Below are positions 47,273 through 56,761 of a DNA stretch of 64,000 nucleotides, one piece after another. Below the pieces are notes generated by a model. It was given only the letters and a program-made list of their open reading frames with translations, had not been told where the DNA came from and searched no databases. The DNA is from Psychrosphaera saromensis (GTDB taxonomy: Bacteria; Pseudomonadota; Gammaproteobacteria; Enterobacterales; Alteromonadaceae): contig NZ_MSCH01000003.1 of the NCBI RefSeq assembly GCF_002954545.1, forward strand, positions 1,514,824 to 1,578,823, in the 5' to 3' direction. Position numbers and translations under genes: made by a program. Numbering within the stretch: the first letter of the stretch is position 1; each line of letters begins with the position of its first letter.

Positions 47273-48676
47273 ATGTTGTTTCAAAAAAAGTCATATCTAA
47301 GTTTCATATTAGCCAGTAGTTTTATTGTTGCAGGTTGCACAACAAACTCAGCAATTGAAATCAAAATGGATTCTCTACCAACTCCTGAAAATTGGTCGGA
47401 CAAAAATGTATTAACTGAAAAAGTTAATTCAGAAAATAACGGTCAATGGTTAGTTAAGTTAATGACGCCTGAATTACAGCGCAATATTGAGTTAGCATTA
47501 ATCAATAACAGAAGCTTAAAGCAGCAGAGATTGGCTGTGGAAATTGCAGAGCAGAATGTGATTGTTAGTGGCGCAACATTATGGCCATCGTTAGATCTTA
47601 ACTTATCAACCTCTAAACGCGATTATGGTGTCTCAACGACGAGTAACGATTTATCGCTATCACTAAAATACGAATTTGATATTTGGGGTAAATTGAGCGC
47701 GTCGGAACGTCAGATTAATTTAAATTACGCTGCGTTATTGGCTCAATACGAACAACAAAAAAGAGAACTGATTTCGGATGTGATTTTAGGTTGGTATCAA
47801 GTTATAGAGCAAAATCAGCAATTAACTTTGGCTAAAGAAAGTCTAAAAAGCATAGAGCAAAACTTAGCGATTATTGAAGCTGGTTATAACAGTGGTTTGA
47901 ATACCTCGTTAGATGTATACCTAGCACGTAACGATGTAGCAAGCGAACGCTCAACCGTTGCAACGCAGAAGACAAGATTACAGTCAAATATTCGTGACCT
48001 AGAATTGCTACTTGGGCAATATCCAAGTGCTGCATTACAAACGGATGTTTCTGACATACCTGAATTAAGCCAGGCTGTTGCCGTTGGTATTCCATCTGAG
48101 ATAGTGGCAAATAATCCAGAACTACAATACATGTGGAATTTGTTACTCGCTAAAGATGCGGGATTAGCATATGCCCATAAACAACGATTCCCAAGTTTAA
48201 GCTTAACGGCAAGCGCAGGAACCTCTAGTACAGAGTTGTCTGATTTATTGTCTTCAGATTTAGGTTGGTCATTGGTTGGAAGTTTAACGGCACCTATCTT
48301 CAATGCTGGGCGGTTAGCTGCAAATGAAGAAAGTGCACGATTAAGTACCAAACAAGCAGAACAAGCTTATTTAGAAACTCTTTACACTGCATTTTCAACA
48401 ATTGAAAACAGCTTAACGGAAACTGACAATTTAAAACTAAGCTATCAAGCAAATATAGACGCAGCCGAAAATGCACAACTTGCAGAAGAAGTGTCATTTG
48501 AACAGTATTTAAAAGGACTAGTGAGCTATACCACAGTGTTGGATGCACAAAATCGTGCTTTTACAGCTCAAAGCTCAGTGATTCAACTTAAATACGAAAT
48601 GCTAAACATTCGCCTACAATTATTTATCGCCCTTGGTGGTGATTTCAGTTCAATCTTACCTAAGGACGTGAAGTAA
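47273..48676 (+). CDS. Outer-membrane efflux lipoprotein (NodT/OprM type)
   Basis: This is the TolC-like outer-membrane channel of a tripartite efflux system. The signal peptide ends in a lipobox V-A-G-C with C22 as the lipidated residue. Two outer-membrane-efflux repeats follow, rich in amphipathic helices (PELQRNIELALINNRSLKQQRL and the related PELQYMWNLLLAKDAGL region). At 467 residues it has the normal length. Adaptor and pump genes follow at 2-bp spacings, so the three are one operon. The exported substrate is unknown. Confidence 0.9.
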   Translation: MLFQKKSYLSFILASSFIVAGCTTNSAIEIKMDSLPTPENWSDKNVLTEKVNSENNGQWLVKLMTPELQRNIELALINNRSLKQQRLAVEIAEQNVIVSGATLWPSLDLNLSTSKRDYGVSTTSNDLSLSLKYEFDIWGKLSASERQINLNYAALLAQYEQQKRELISDVILGWYQVIEQNQQLTLAKESLKSIEQNLAIIEAGYNSGLNTSLDVYLARNDVASERSTVATQKTRLQSNIRDLELLLGQYPSAALQTDVSDIPELSQAVAVGIPSEIVANNPELQYMWNLLLAKDAGLAYAHKQRFPSLSLTASAGTSSTELSDLLSSDLGWSLVGSLTAPIFNAGRLAANEESARLSTKQAEQAYLETLYTAFSTIENSLTETDNLKLSYQANIDAAENAQLAEEVSFEQYLKGLVSYTTVLDAQNRAFTAQSSVIQLKYEMLNIRLQLFIALGGDFSSILPKDVK

Positions 48677-48678
48677 TT

Positions 48679-50034
48679 ATGTCTCAATCAATTTCAAAAT
48701 TTAAAAAATACGGGATTCCTGCAACTATTTTAGGTGGTACGATTCTCTTGGCGATATTCATTTTCTCCAATCCACCAAAAGCTCAACGTCAAAGGGCTTC
48801 AAAAGCACCTCAAATGACAGTTGAAGTACAAAATTTAGAGCCGCAGTTATATCAAATAAAGTTAAGTAGTTTTGGCAGAATTAGACCTAGAACAGAAAGT
48901 GTTTTAGTAGCACAAGCATCAGGGCAAATTAATTATATAAGTGATGATTTTCGTGATGGTGGCTTTTTTGAAAAGGGCGAAGTTTTACTAAAATTAGATG
49001 ACCGTGATCATCAAGCTGATGTGAAAATTGCACAAGCGAGCTTATTGGAAGCAAAACAAGTATTAGCAGAAGAGCAAGCTCGTTCAGATCAAGCGTTAAC
49101 AGATTGGCAGCGTTTGGGTAAAAAAGGGCAACCAAACTCATTAGTATTAAGAGTGCCGCAATTAGAGGCTGCTAAGGCTCAATTGTTATCAGCGGAAGCT
49201 CAGCTAGATAAAGCTAAATTGACTTTAGAACGCACCAAAATCGTTGCGCCATACGCCGGTCGTGTTTTAAATAAAAATGTAGATGTAGGTCAAGTGATTT
49301 CAGCTAACAGTGAATTAGCGGATATTTATGCAGTTGATTATGTTGAAGTTCGTTTGCCTCTTAAAAATCAAGATTTAGAGTTGATTGACTTACCTGAAGA
49401 ATATCGTAATAAAAAAATAGACAAAGAACCCGCTCTAGTTATGTTTGAATCAGAAATGAGCAATAAACATAAATGGCAAGGTAGTTTAGTAAGAACCGAA
49501 GGTGCAATTGATAGCGATTCACAGCAACTTTATGTTGTGGCACAAATTGAAGACCCTTATGCATTAACCAAAGCCAACGACTCTGCCATTAAAATTGGTC
49601 AATACGTGAGTGCTCAAGTTTCAGGTAAATTGTTGTCAGACGTTTTGGTGATCCCAAATAAATCAATATACCAAGGTAACTACGTTTACATCGTAGAAGA
49701 AGGTGTATTAAAACGCCGTGAAGTAACCTTGTTATGGAAAAATGAAACCGACGCTATTATCAAATCTGGCTTAACAGAAAATGAACAGTTGGTAACGACA
49801 TCGTTAGGCCAAGTGAGTTCAGGTACTCGTGTTTCTATCGCGGGTGCTGAGCCAGAAAAGAAAATGGCTGAAGGTCCAGGTGCTATGAGAAAAAAATCTC
49901 GTAGCTTGAGTGACTTACCGCAAGATAGGCAAGATGAAATAAAAAAAATGGCTGAAGAAGAGGGTGTTTCAGCAGAGAAAATGTTTGAGCAAATGCAAGC
50001 CAAACGCAAACAACGTACGTCTAGTGGAGACTGA
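48679..50034 (+). CDS. Periplasmic adaptor (MFP) of RND pump
   Basis: The adaptor links pump and channel. The sequence gives one N-terminal membrane segment (residues about 14-30), a lipoyl domain split around a helical hairpin of coiled-coil type (residues about 95-170), a beta-barrel and a membrane-proximal domain. GVSAEKMFEQMQAKRKQR forms a charged C-terminal tail of about 50 residues, longer than usual and probably helical. It starts 2 bp after the channel gene and ends 2 bp before the pump gene. Confidence 0.9.
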   Translation: MSQSISKFKKYGIPATILGGTILLAIFIFSNPPKAQRQRASKAPQMTVEVQNLEPQLYQIKLSSFGRIRPRTESVLVAQASGQINYISDDFRDGGFFEKGEVLLKLDDRDHQADVKIAQASLLEAKQVLAEEQARSDQALTDWQRLGKKGQPNSLVLRVPQLEAAKAQLLSAEAQLDKAKLTLERTKIVAPYAGRVLNKNVDVGQVISANSELADIYAVDYVEVRLPLKNQDLELIDLPEEYRNKKIDKEPALVMFESEMSNKHKWQGSLVRTEGAIDSDSQQLYVVAQIEDPYALTKANDSAIKIGQYVSAQVSGKLLSDVLVIPNKSIYQGNYVYIVEEGVLKRREVTLLWKNETDAIIKSGLTENEQLVTTSLGQVSSGTRVSIAGAEPEKKMAEGPGAMRKKSRSLSDLPQDRQDEIKKMAEEEGVSAEKMFEQMQAKRKQRTSSGD

Positions 50035-50036
50035 TC

Positions 50037-53000
50037 ATGATTGCTTGGTTTACCAAAAATCACGTTGCAGCAAATTTACTGCTGATAACCATTTTACTGG
50101 CCGGAATATTTTCCTTAACTAATCGTATTCCGCTTGAAGTATTCCCGTCATTTGAGTCCGATGTTGTATCGGTTAAAGTGAGTTTACGCGGCGCAACACC
50201 AGAAGATGTTGAGCAAGGTGTTTCTATTCGTGTAGAAGAGGCGGTACAGGACTTGGAAGGTATTGAGCGCATTACAAGTCGCTCTTCTGAGGGCAGTGCT
50301 TCAATTAGTATTGAGATAGAATCTGGTTATGAACCTCGCGATATGTTGGCCGACATTAAAAGTCGAGTTGACGCGATTAATACCTTTCCAGCCGATGCTG
50401 AAAATCCAGTAGTTGGATTGAATCAGCGTATTAGAGAAGTGTTAACTGTGACCATAGCTGGTGATTATAGTGAAGCTGAAATTCGCGAATACGCTGAGCT
50501 TATTCGTGATGATATGTTACGTATACCTGGCATTACTCAATTAGAATTAACCGGTGTTCGTAACTACGAGATCACAATATCCGTTGACCAAGATAAACTG
50601 CGTCAATACGACTTAACATTAAGTGAAGTATCACAGTCGGTAGGTAACAGCTCATTAGACATTTCAGCGGGTAATTTACGCAGCTCAGGCGGTGACATTT
50701 TACTACGCTCTAAAGGTCAGGCTTATCACAAAGATGAATTCGCTAGTATTGTGGTTAAAAACAATAGCGACGGCTCTATTATTCATCTAGAAGATGTAGC
50801 AACAATTAATGACGGTTTTGAAGAATACCCAATCCGTACCCGCTTTAATGGTAAACAAGCGGTATTTATTGATGTTTACCGTATAGGTCAACAAAGTGCG
50901 ATTGACGTTGCGGATAAAGTAAAAGAATACATTGTTGAACAGCAAAATAATTTACCACAAGGTTATGAATTAAGTTACTGGGATGACAATTCGCAGGTGG
51001 TTAAAAACCGTTTATCGACATTAACATCAAGTGCGATACAAGGTGGTATTCTTGTGCTCTTGTTATTGACCTTGTTCTTACGTCCTGCAATTGCGTTTTG
51101 GGTATTTATTGGTATCCCAATTTCCTTTATGGGCGCGTTTATCGTTATGCCGTTTTTCGGCATCACGCTTAATATCATGAGTTTGTTCGGCTTTATTCTG
51201 GTGCTAGGGATTGTGGTGGATGATGCCATCGTCACCGGTGAAAATGTTTACACTCACATGCGGCATAGTAAGTCGAGTGAAGAAGCCGCGATAAAAGGAA
51301 CACAGGAAGTCGCAACACCTGTAACATTTGGTGTGTTAACAACTGTGGTTGCCTTTTTACCGTTAGCCTTTATTGAAGGTAACCGAGGGGCGTTGTTTGC
51401 TCAATTACCTGTGGTGATCATTCCGGTATTAATATTCTCATTAATAGAATCAAAATTTGTTTTACCTGCGCATTTAAAATACATCAAATATCGTCATGAG
51501 TCAGAGCTTACCGGTTTTGCTAAATTCCAACGTAATTTCGCAGATGGCTTTGAGCGTTCAATCATTAAATATTATCAACCTGTACTCAAAAAAGCTTTGA
51601 GTAATAAAGGGACAACAATCTCAATGTTTGTTGGTGCTTTTATTTTAGTGGTTAGTTTAATCATGTCAGGCTGGACTAAGTTTGTATTCTTCCCTCGTAT
51701 TCCAAGCGAAACCATTTCTATGAACTTGTCTATGCCAACTGGAACGCCATTTGAAGTAACAGATAAATTTATTAGAAAAATATCTGGCGCTGCAACCGAG
51801 TTACAAGAAAAGTACGTAGATGAAGATGGTCAATCGATTGTGTTAAATACATTAGCCATTACAGGTGGTCGTGGCGGAACAACGCATCAAGGTCTTGTAC
51901 GCTTTGAAATTATTCCCCCAGAGCAACGTGAATCAACCATTACGTCAAGTCAGTTATTAACAGAGTGGCGCGGGTTAATCGGCACGATTCCAGGAGCTGA
52001 AACTATTACCTTTAGAGCTGAGATTGGTCGTTCTTCTGATCCGATTGATGTACAGTTATCTGCAACCTCCATCAAAACTTTGCAAGAAGTTGCAGAGAAA
52101 GTAAAAGAACGACTTGCTACTTATCCAACAGTGTTTGATATTGCCGATAGCATGTCAAATGGTAAACAAGAGTTGCAAATTGAACTAACTAAACAAGGTG
52201 AAGCCCTAGGTTTAACGCGTAATAGCATCACTCAGCAGATTAGAACTGCTTACTATGGCTCAGAGGTACAACGCATCCAACGTGGTCGTGATGATGTACG
52301 TGTATTAGTGCGTTTGCCACTTGAAGAGAGAGAAGCCATTTCTAATTTAGAGCATATCTTAATTACCACACCGTCAGGCGGCCAAGTTCCGCTGTCGCAT
52401 GTTGCACAATTAATACCTGGGCAAAGTCCGTCGACAATTAGTCGAATAGACAGATACCGCGTATTAAATGTCACTGCAGATATAGATAAAACTGATACTA
52501 ATATGACGGCATTAAATGCTGACTTAAAAGTGTATTTAGATGACTTAGTGGCTAAATACCCTGGGGTGAGTCATTCATTGGAAGGGGAAGCTAAGGAACA
52601 AAGAGAATCTTTCGGTTCGTTACAATGGGGATTATTATTAGTCTTCTTTGCAATCTATTGTCTATTAGCCATACCATTTAAGTCATATTGGCAGCCTGTT
52701 GCGGTTATGAGTGTTATTCCTTTTGGTATTCTAGGAGCCGTTGTTGGGCACTGGATAATGGGAATGGACTTAACCATCATGAGTATCCTAGGTATGCTGG
52801 CCCTAGTTGGTGTTGTGGTTAATGACTCCTTGGTATTGGTAGATTACATTAACAAAAAACGCAGTGAAGGTATGGCCTTGCTTGATGCTGTATCAACAGC
52901 AGGTGCCGCTAGGTTTAGGCCGGTAATGTTAACAAGTTTAACTACCTTTATCGGTTTATTGCCTTTGTTGTTTGAAGAGTCAACACAAGCACAATTTTTA

Positions 53001-53120
53001 ATACCTATGGGTGTTTCATTGGGCTTTGGTATCTTGTTTGCCACCTTCATCACACTAATATTGGTGCCAGTTAATTACATGTTATTGGATAAGTTAGTGG
53101 CATATAAGCCTGCGACTTAA
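50037..53120 (+). CDS. RND-family efflux pump, AcrB type
   Basis: This 1027-residue inner-membrane proton antiporter has 12 expected helices in two halves: the first helix near residues 10-25, two large periplasmic loops, and helix clusters at about 335-480 and 860-1015. GIVVDDAIVTGENVY in helix 4 carries the aspartate pair of the proton relay, and LVGVVVNDSLVLVDYIN is its counterpart in the second half. It belongs to the hydrophobe or drug efflux branch rather than the heavy-metal branch by these motifs. Drug range cannot be inferred. A strong terminator follows. Confidence 0.93.
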   Translation: MIAWFTKNHVAANLLLITILLAGIFSLTNRIPLEVFPSFESDVVSVKVSLRGATPEDVEQGVSIRVEEAVQDLEGIERITSRSSEGSASISIEIESGYEPRDMLADIKSRVDAINTFPADAENPVVGLNQRIREVLTVTIAGDYSEAEIREYAELIRDDMLRIPGITQLELTGVRNYEITISVDQDKLRQYDLTLSEVSQSVGNSSLDISAGNLRSSGGDILLRSKGQAYHKDEFASIVVKNNSDGSIIHLEDVATINDGFEEYPIRTRFNGKQAVFIDVYRIGQQSAIDVADKVKEYIVEQQNNLPQGYELSYWDDNSQVVKNRLSTLTSSAIQGGILVLLLLTLFLRPAIAFWVFIGIPISFMGAFIVMPFFGITLNIMSLFGFILVLGIVVDDAIVTGENVYTHMRHSKSSEEAAIKGTQEVATPVTFGVLTTVVAFLPLAFIEGNRGALFAQLPVVIIPVLIFSLIESKFVLPAHLKYIKYRHESELTGFAKFQRNFADGFERSIIKYYQPVLKKALSNKGTTISMFVGAFILVVSLIMSGWTKFVFFPRIPSETISMNLSMPTGTPFEVTDKFIRKISGAATELQEKYVDEDGQSIVLNTLAITGGRGGTTHQGLVRFEIIPPEQRESTITSSQLLTEWRGLIGTIPGAETITFRAEIGRSSDPIDVQLSATSIKTLQEVAEKVKERLATYPTVFDIADSMSNGKQELQIELTKQGEALGLTRNSITQQIRTAYYGSEVQRIQRGRDDVRVLVRLPLEEREAISNLEHILITTPSGGQVPLSHVAQLIPGQSPSTISRIDRYRVLNVTADIDKTDTNMTALNADLKVYLDDLVAKYPGVSHSLEGEAKEQRESFGSLQWGLLLVFFAIYCLLAIPFKSYWQPVAVMSVIPFGILGAVVGHWIMGMDLTIMSILGMLALVGVVVNDSLVLVDYINKKRSEGMALLDAVSTAGAARFRPVMLTSLTTFIGLLPLLFEESTQAQFLIPMGVSLGFGILFATFITLILVPVNYMLLDKLVAYKPAT

Positions 53121-53144
53121 TCTAATAAGTTAATTGGTTTTATT

Positions 53145-53172
53145 AAAAAGGTCACATTTGTGACCTTTTTTG
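53145..53172 (+). terminator. Terminator after the efflux operon
   Basis: Arms AAAAAGGTCACA and TGTGACCTTTTT with a 2-3 nt apparent loop are followed by T. It is strong and may be bidirectional. Confidence 0.9.
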
Positions 53173-53347
53173 ATCCAATTTATAAGAGAATTTATAAACA
53201 TTAATAGCTTAAAATGTATATTTATTATGGAGATACGCAGGTTTCTCATATTACTACTAGAAAAATTCCTATATTTTACGTATGATAGGCGGCCTTTTAG
53301 TCATACCGATTATACTGATTGGTTAAAGTACTGAGTATAAATTTTCA

Positions 53348-54532
53348 ATGAGAAAACTGTTAGCTTCCCCTGTAAAAATGGCATTGTCAGATGCAGAAAA
53401 CACCATTTATCAAAGCATTTTACAATATGCGACTGAATTAAGTTTAAATCTTATGGCAGTCAAAGTGGTTGATCATCCTGAGAATTTTTTAAACTGGAGT
53501 ACTGAACTACTAAGAATCACGAATGAGGACTTAAATCAAGATTTGATGGATCCTCCTCAGTTTGTGCCACTTAAAAAAATGCAAGACTTGCTAGAAAAAG
53601 CAATCAGCCTTGCTAAATTAAAAATGGTTAAAATATCTCCTTGGGTTATTTACTCTGATTTTATCCAAGCGCAAAGCACAGTTCAGGCTTTAGACGAAAG
53701 ATTTAGATTGTTAGATCATATCGACAGCATTCGTTCTACTCCATTAGCCCAAATGACAGAATTAGATTTATTAGCGTTTGCTGGTAAACATACTAATCAG
53801 CATGACTTCAACATTTACGATTTCGATTGTGAATGGTTTGGCTCTACTAAAGGCGCTAAAGTTTTCCATGCGATACTACAAACTAAAGCACATGAATTAG
53901 ATAAAGCGTTAGCTCACATCCCTCTAGAAGGTGAAGTGACACACGATCATTATCAAGCATTTGTTACTGCTTACACAGAATTGTTCACTACGTACACTGA
54001 AAACAAACCTGCGGGCGAAAAAGCGGGTGTTGCACCAGCAAGTCGTTTATTGGCAATGCGTCGTCCAGATCAATTTGTAGCGCTTACAAACGCTAAAGTT
54101 GATGTTGTTTGCCAAGGTTTGTCGATCACTAAGTTTAATAACTTTAGTTTCGACGGTTACTGGAATGAACTAGTGACAGCAGTAAGATCGTTTGCTTGGT
54201 GGCGTAAAACCCAACCAGAAGACGAAATGGAACAAAAAATCTGGCGTAATCGAGCCATCTTAATGGATCTATACTTATTTGCTGGGCCTGAATTAGCAGG
54301 TCAATCAAACTACGTTAGATTACGCGATAAGCCAATCTCAACAAGAAAAGCATCAGGCGCAACTCGTACAAAACGTACTAAAGAAACGGCTGAGATGATT
54401 GTTGATAAACGTCTTGCTAGCGATGACATGCCTGCTTACATGCAAAACAAACGTAATGCATTGATCAGTGAAGTTAAGTTAGGTAAAAATATTGACCAAG
54501 TTATTACGTTAATGCGTAAAATATTTGGTTAA
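53348..54532 (+). CDS. Conserved-looking protein of unknown function
   Basis: I do not recognise this 394-residue protein. It is soluble, without signal peptide or membrane segment, and mostly helical. A stretch at residues 228-250 (VAPASRLLAMRRPDQFVALTN) looks like a conserved core. Residues 335-365 are Lys/Arg-rich (ISTRKASGATRTKRTKE), which could contact nucleic acid. The ribosome binding site is weak, and the Met at residue 11 is an alternative start. It stands alone, between the efflux operon terminator and a terminator shared with the convergent response-regulator genes. Confidence 0.75.
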   Translation: MRKLLASPVKMALSDAENTIYQSILQYATELSLNLMAVKVVDHPENFLNWSTELLRITNEDLNQDLMDPPQFVPLKKMQDLLEKAISLAKLKMVKISPWVIYSDFIQAQSTVQALDERFRLLDHIDSIRSTPLAQMTELDLLAFAGKHTNQHDFNIYDFDCEWFGSTKGAKVFHAILQTKAHELDKALAHIPLEGEVTHDHYQAFVTAYTELFTTYTENKPAGEKAGVAPASRLLAMRRPDQFVALTNAKVDVVCQGLSITKFNNFSFDGYWNELVTAVRSFAWWRKTQPEDEMEQKIWRNRAILMDLYLFAGPELAGQSNYVRLRDKPISTRKASGATRTKRTKETAEMIVDKRLASDDMPAYMQNKRNALISEVKLGKNIDQVITLMRKIFG

Positions 54533-54559
54533 TACTTAGCTAACCGCTAATGAATAAAA

Positions 54560-54587
54560 GAAGGGGCTGTTTTTACAGCCCTTTTTT
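54560..54587. terminator. Bidirectional terminator between convergent genes
   Basis: AAGGGGCTGT-tttt-ACAGCCCTT is followed by six T on the plus strand and preceded by A residues. It lies between the unknown gene and the minus-strand response regulators. Confidence 0.85.
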
Positions 54588-54665
54588 GATCGTCTTTTTT
54601 AAAATGAAGAACCGTTGTGCTTACTGGAAGTGTAGGGGAAATGTTAAAACGCGAAAAACTAACCT

Positions 54666-55076
54666 TTAGCTTTTCTGTTTTGATAATCTTTTTAGGTAGT
54701 TTTCTACCGTTTCTAAAATACGGCCAGAGTTAAAAGGTTTTACAATAAAACCGTTAGCACCATCTCTTATTGACGTCGTTACATTGCCTATCGAGCTTTC
54801 ACCTGAAACCATAACGACCATGAGATTAGGATACGTTTCACGAATTTCTTTTAACACTTTAAGCCCACTGGTGTGGGGCAATTCAATGTCTAAATAAACC
54901 AAATCAATATCATTATATTTAATCGTGTCAGTGATATCTTCGCCTGTAGAAGAATGAAAGAAGTTAGCTTCAAGATCTTTTTTATGATCATGCACGCATG
55001 TTAACAAAGCCCCGCGTAACAACTCTCTACTGTATTCAACATCATCAACTAATAATATGTTAATCGTTATACTCAT
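54666..55076 (-). CDS. Single-domain response regulator
   Basis: This 136-residue CheY-like receiver has the acidic pair D11-D12, the phosphoacceptor D63 (VYLDIELP) and K113 (IVKPFN). No output domain is present, so it acts through protein contact or as a phosphorelay intermediate. Its start lies inside the 3' end of the preceding receiver-Hpt gene (17-base overlap), which means the two are co-translated and probably work together. No histidine kinase gene is adjacent. Confidence 0.88.
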   Translation of the reverse strand: MSITINILLVDDVEYSRELLRGALLTCVHDHKKDLEANFFHSSTGEDITDTIKYNDIDLVYLDIELPHTSGLKVLKEIRETYPNLMVVMVSGESSIGNVTTSIRDGANGFIVKPFNSGRILETVENYLKRLSKQKS

Positions 55077-55833
55077 TTAATACTTCCGCTACTTTCTGAT
55101 TGAGGCTACTACAATGTTGAATTGCTTGTTGGTATTGCTTATTTCTAAGAAATCGCAACGATTCTGCTGCTAAGTCAGTTAACTCATCATAGCCAAAATT
55201 TCCTGCTAAACCATTGATAACATGTATCACTTTTATTAATTCTGAATAGTTAAGTTCTTGTATATATTCAGTGATTTCAGAATGCTGTTTGGCTAAGTCA
55301 GTGTAAAACATCGCTCTGATCTTTGGGTCTTGAACTAATATTTTATCCCTTTGCGCGGTATTATGCACTTTATCGTTACAATTGGTTAGATGTTGGCCGA
55401 GTATTTGATAGAGGATAGTTAGCTCTACGGGTTTACTTAAGGTTCCACGAAAGCCGATAACTGAATATTCTGCAATATCCGAGGGCATATTATTGGCTGT
55501 TAGTGCATAGACGGGGGTATTAATACCAAGTTGCACCAGTGAGCTCATCACTTCTTTGCCATCCATCAATGGCATTTCAATATCCATCAAGATTAAATCA
55601 TAATGATTAGACAACGCTTTTTGTAAACCTTCTTGGCCATTTTCGGCTAAATCGACTTTAGCGCCTGTTTTTTCGATATTAAAGGTGAACAAATGCTGAT
55701 TCACTTTATTATCTTCTACCAATAGGACATCGCCAGATAATGACGGAATTGACTGGGCTTTAGCTACAGAATCTGGGTTCGGTTTATTTTCCAATTCAGA
55801 CGCCTTTGAGTTATTGCTTGTATTCCATGTCAT
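55060..55833 (-). CDS. Receiver-Hpt phosphorelay protein
   Basis: The 257-residue protein has a disordered N-terminus of about 32 residues and a receiver domain (E40-D41, phosphoacceptor D84 in LMDIEMPLMDG, K134 in LSKP). A C-terminal histidine phosphotransfer domain follows, with H204 in KVIHVINGLAGNFG, matching the HxxxG core of Hpt domains (usual HTLKG, here HVING). Both phosphate-carrying residues are kept. It resembles the tail of a BarA/ArcB-type hybrid kinase without the kinase. The partner kinase is not in the window. Confidence 0.82.
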   Translation of the reverse strand: MTWNTSNNSKASELENKPNPDSVAKAQSIPSLSGDVLLVEDNKVNQHLFTFNIEKTGAKVDLAENGQEGLQKALSNHYDLILMDIEMPLMDGKEVMSSLVQLGINTPVYALTANNMPSDIAEYSVIGFRGTLSKPVELTILYQILGQHLTNCNDKVHNTAQRDKILVQDPKIRAMFYTDLAKQHSEITEYIQELNYSELIKVIHVINGLAGNFGYDELTDLAAESLRFLRNKQYQQAIQHCSSLNQKVAEVLNEYND

Positions 55834-55982
55834 ATATTACTCCTGAAACTTAATACCAGATTAAGTGAACAATAGTGTGTATTAGGACGGAACAGAACCA
55901 ACAAGGTTTATTCCGATTTTAACCAAGTCGGCCCATCTATATTTAACTAGAGTTGATGATAAATCTAGTGTAATAGTCATGA

Positions 55983-56741
55983 TTAACTAACCGTGACGGC
56001 CTCGTAAGCAGAAATTACATCCGCCACATCTAAACGTCCACCTAATTGCATGCGTTTATAATGCTGTAAGGTTTTGGCTAAATACTGTTTTGCGGTTTTA
56101 TATTCTTGTTCACTTGCTGTTTGCCAAAAATCGTTGCCGGTTAGTGTGACCGCTTTTATATTAGCTTTAATATCCGTTTTTGCATTGAGGTTGGCTTTTA
56201 CTAACAGCACCTCATAAAAGCGCTTGTTCTCTTCTACTAAAACGTCTTGTTCTAAACGAAAGTCCAGATTGATTAACTGTTGGCGTAAAGTGTATTGATG
56301 ATGAACAGGACATAACAAAAAGTCGATATCTAGACTGGCGTGTGTTTTACAAATATTACTAACAAATTCACACATTAAGTCACCACCAACGCCGGCAATG
56401 ATCACTAAGTGTTTGGCTTGGTTTGTGCTGTTATAAGATGCTAAGGGCAGGGTATTTACGTCTATGCAGTGTGTTTGCCATCGTATTTTATTATCTGAGT
56501 TGGTTAGTGGTTGCGACCTTGAACTTTCCTGCGGATAAAACTGCTTTAGCTTAAGGTGCAACTCACTCATTAATTCTGGGACTATATCAACAAAATGAAT
56601 AACACTAGATGGTTGTTTATTTAGTAATGCAGCCCCCAATAAACCATGATCACAGCAACAGTCCCAAATATGGTCATAGTTGGTAATTACTAACTTCTCT
56701 ATTGTTTGTAGGCGCTTACCCAGTTTTACCATGCTAGTCAT
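55983..56741 (-). CDS. trmK: tRNA (adenine-22-N1)-methyltransferase TrmK
   Basis: TrmK methylates A22 of tRNA with S-adenosylmethionine. The family marks are KLGKRLQTIEKLV at the start, the SAM loop DCCCDHGLLGAALL, IIAGVGGDLM as the catalytic segment, and the C-terminal LEQDVLVEENKRFYEVLLV. The length of 252 residues is close to other gammaproteobacterial members. It lies 20 bp after xseA on the same strand, so the two are probably one operon. The specificity is known for the Bacillus family and inferred here. Confidence 0.85.
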   Translation of the reverse strand: MTSMVKLGKRLQTIEKLVITNYDHIWDCCCDHGLLGAALLNKQPSSVIHFVDIVPELMSELHLKLKQFYPQESSRSQPLTNSDNKIRWQTHCIDVNTLPLASYNSTNQAKHLVIIAGVGGDLMCEFVSNICKTHASLDIDFLLCPVHHQYTLRQQLINLDFRLEQDVLVEENKRFYEVLLVKANLNAKTDIKANIKAVTLTGNDFWQTASEQEYKTAKQYLAKTLQHYKRMQLGGRLDVADVISAYEAVTVS

Positions 56742-56761
56742 ATTATTTAATAACGCTTACT

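Noticed and set aside
47884-48351. 155-codon open frame opposite the efflux lipoprotein gene
   Set aside because: It lies wholly inside a well-supported gene on the other strand and resembles no protein family I know.
50037-53120. Heavy-metal (CusA-type) efflux pump
   Set aside because: The helix-4 motif GIVVDDAIVTGENVY fits the hydrophobe/drug RND branch, and no metal-binding Met/His motifs or metal regulators are seen.
53348-54532. Assignment of the unknown protein to a restriction system (McrB-like N-terminal domain)
   Set aside because: Only a vague resemblance in the RLLAMRRPDQF segment, with no nuclease, ATPase or partner gene nearby.
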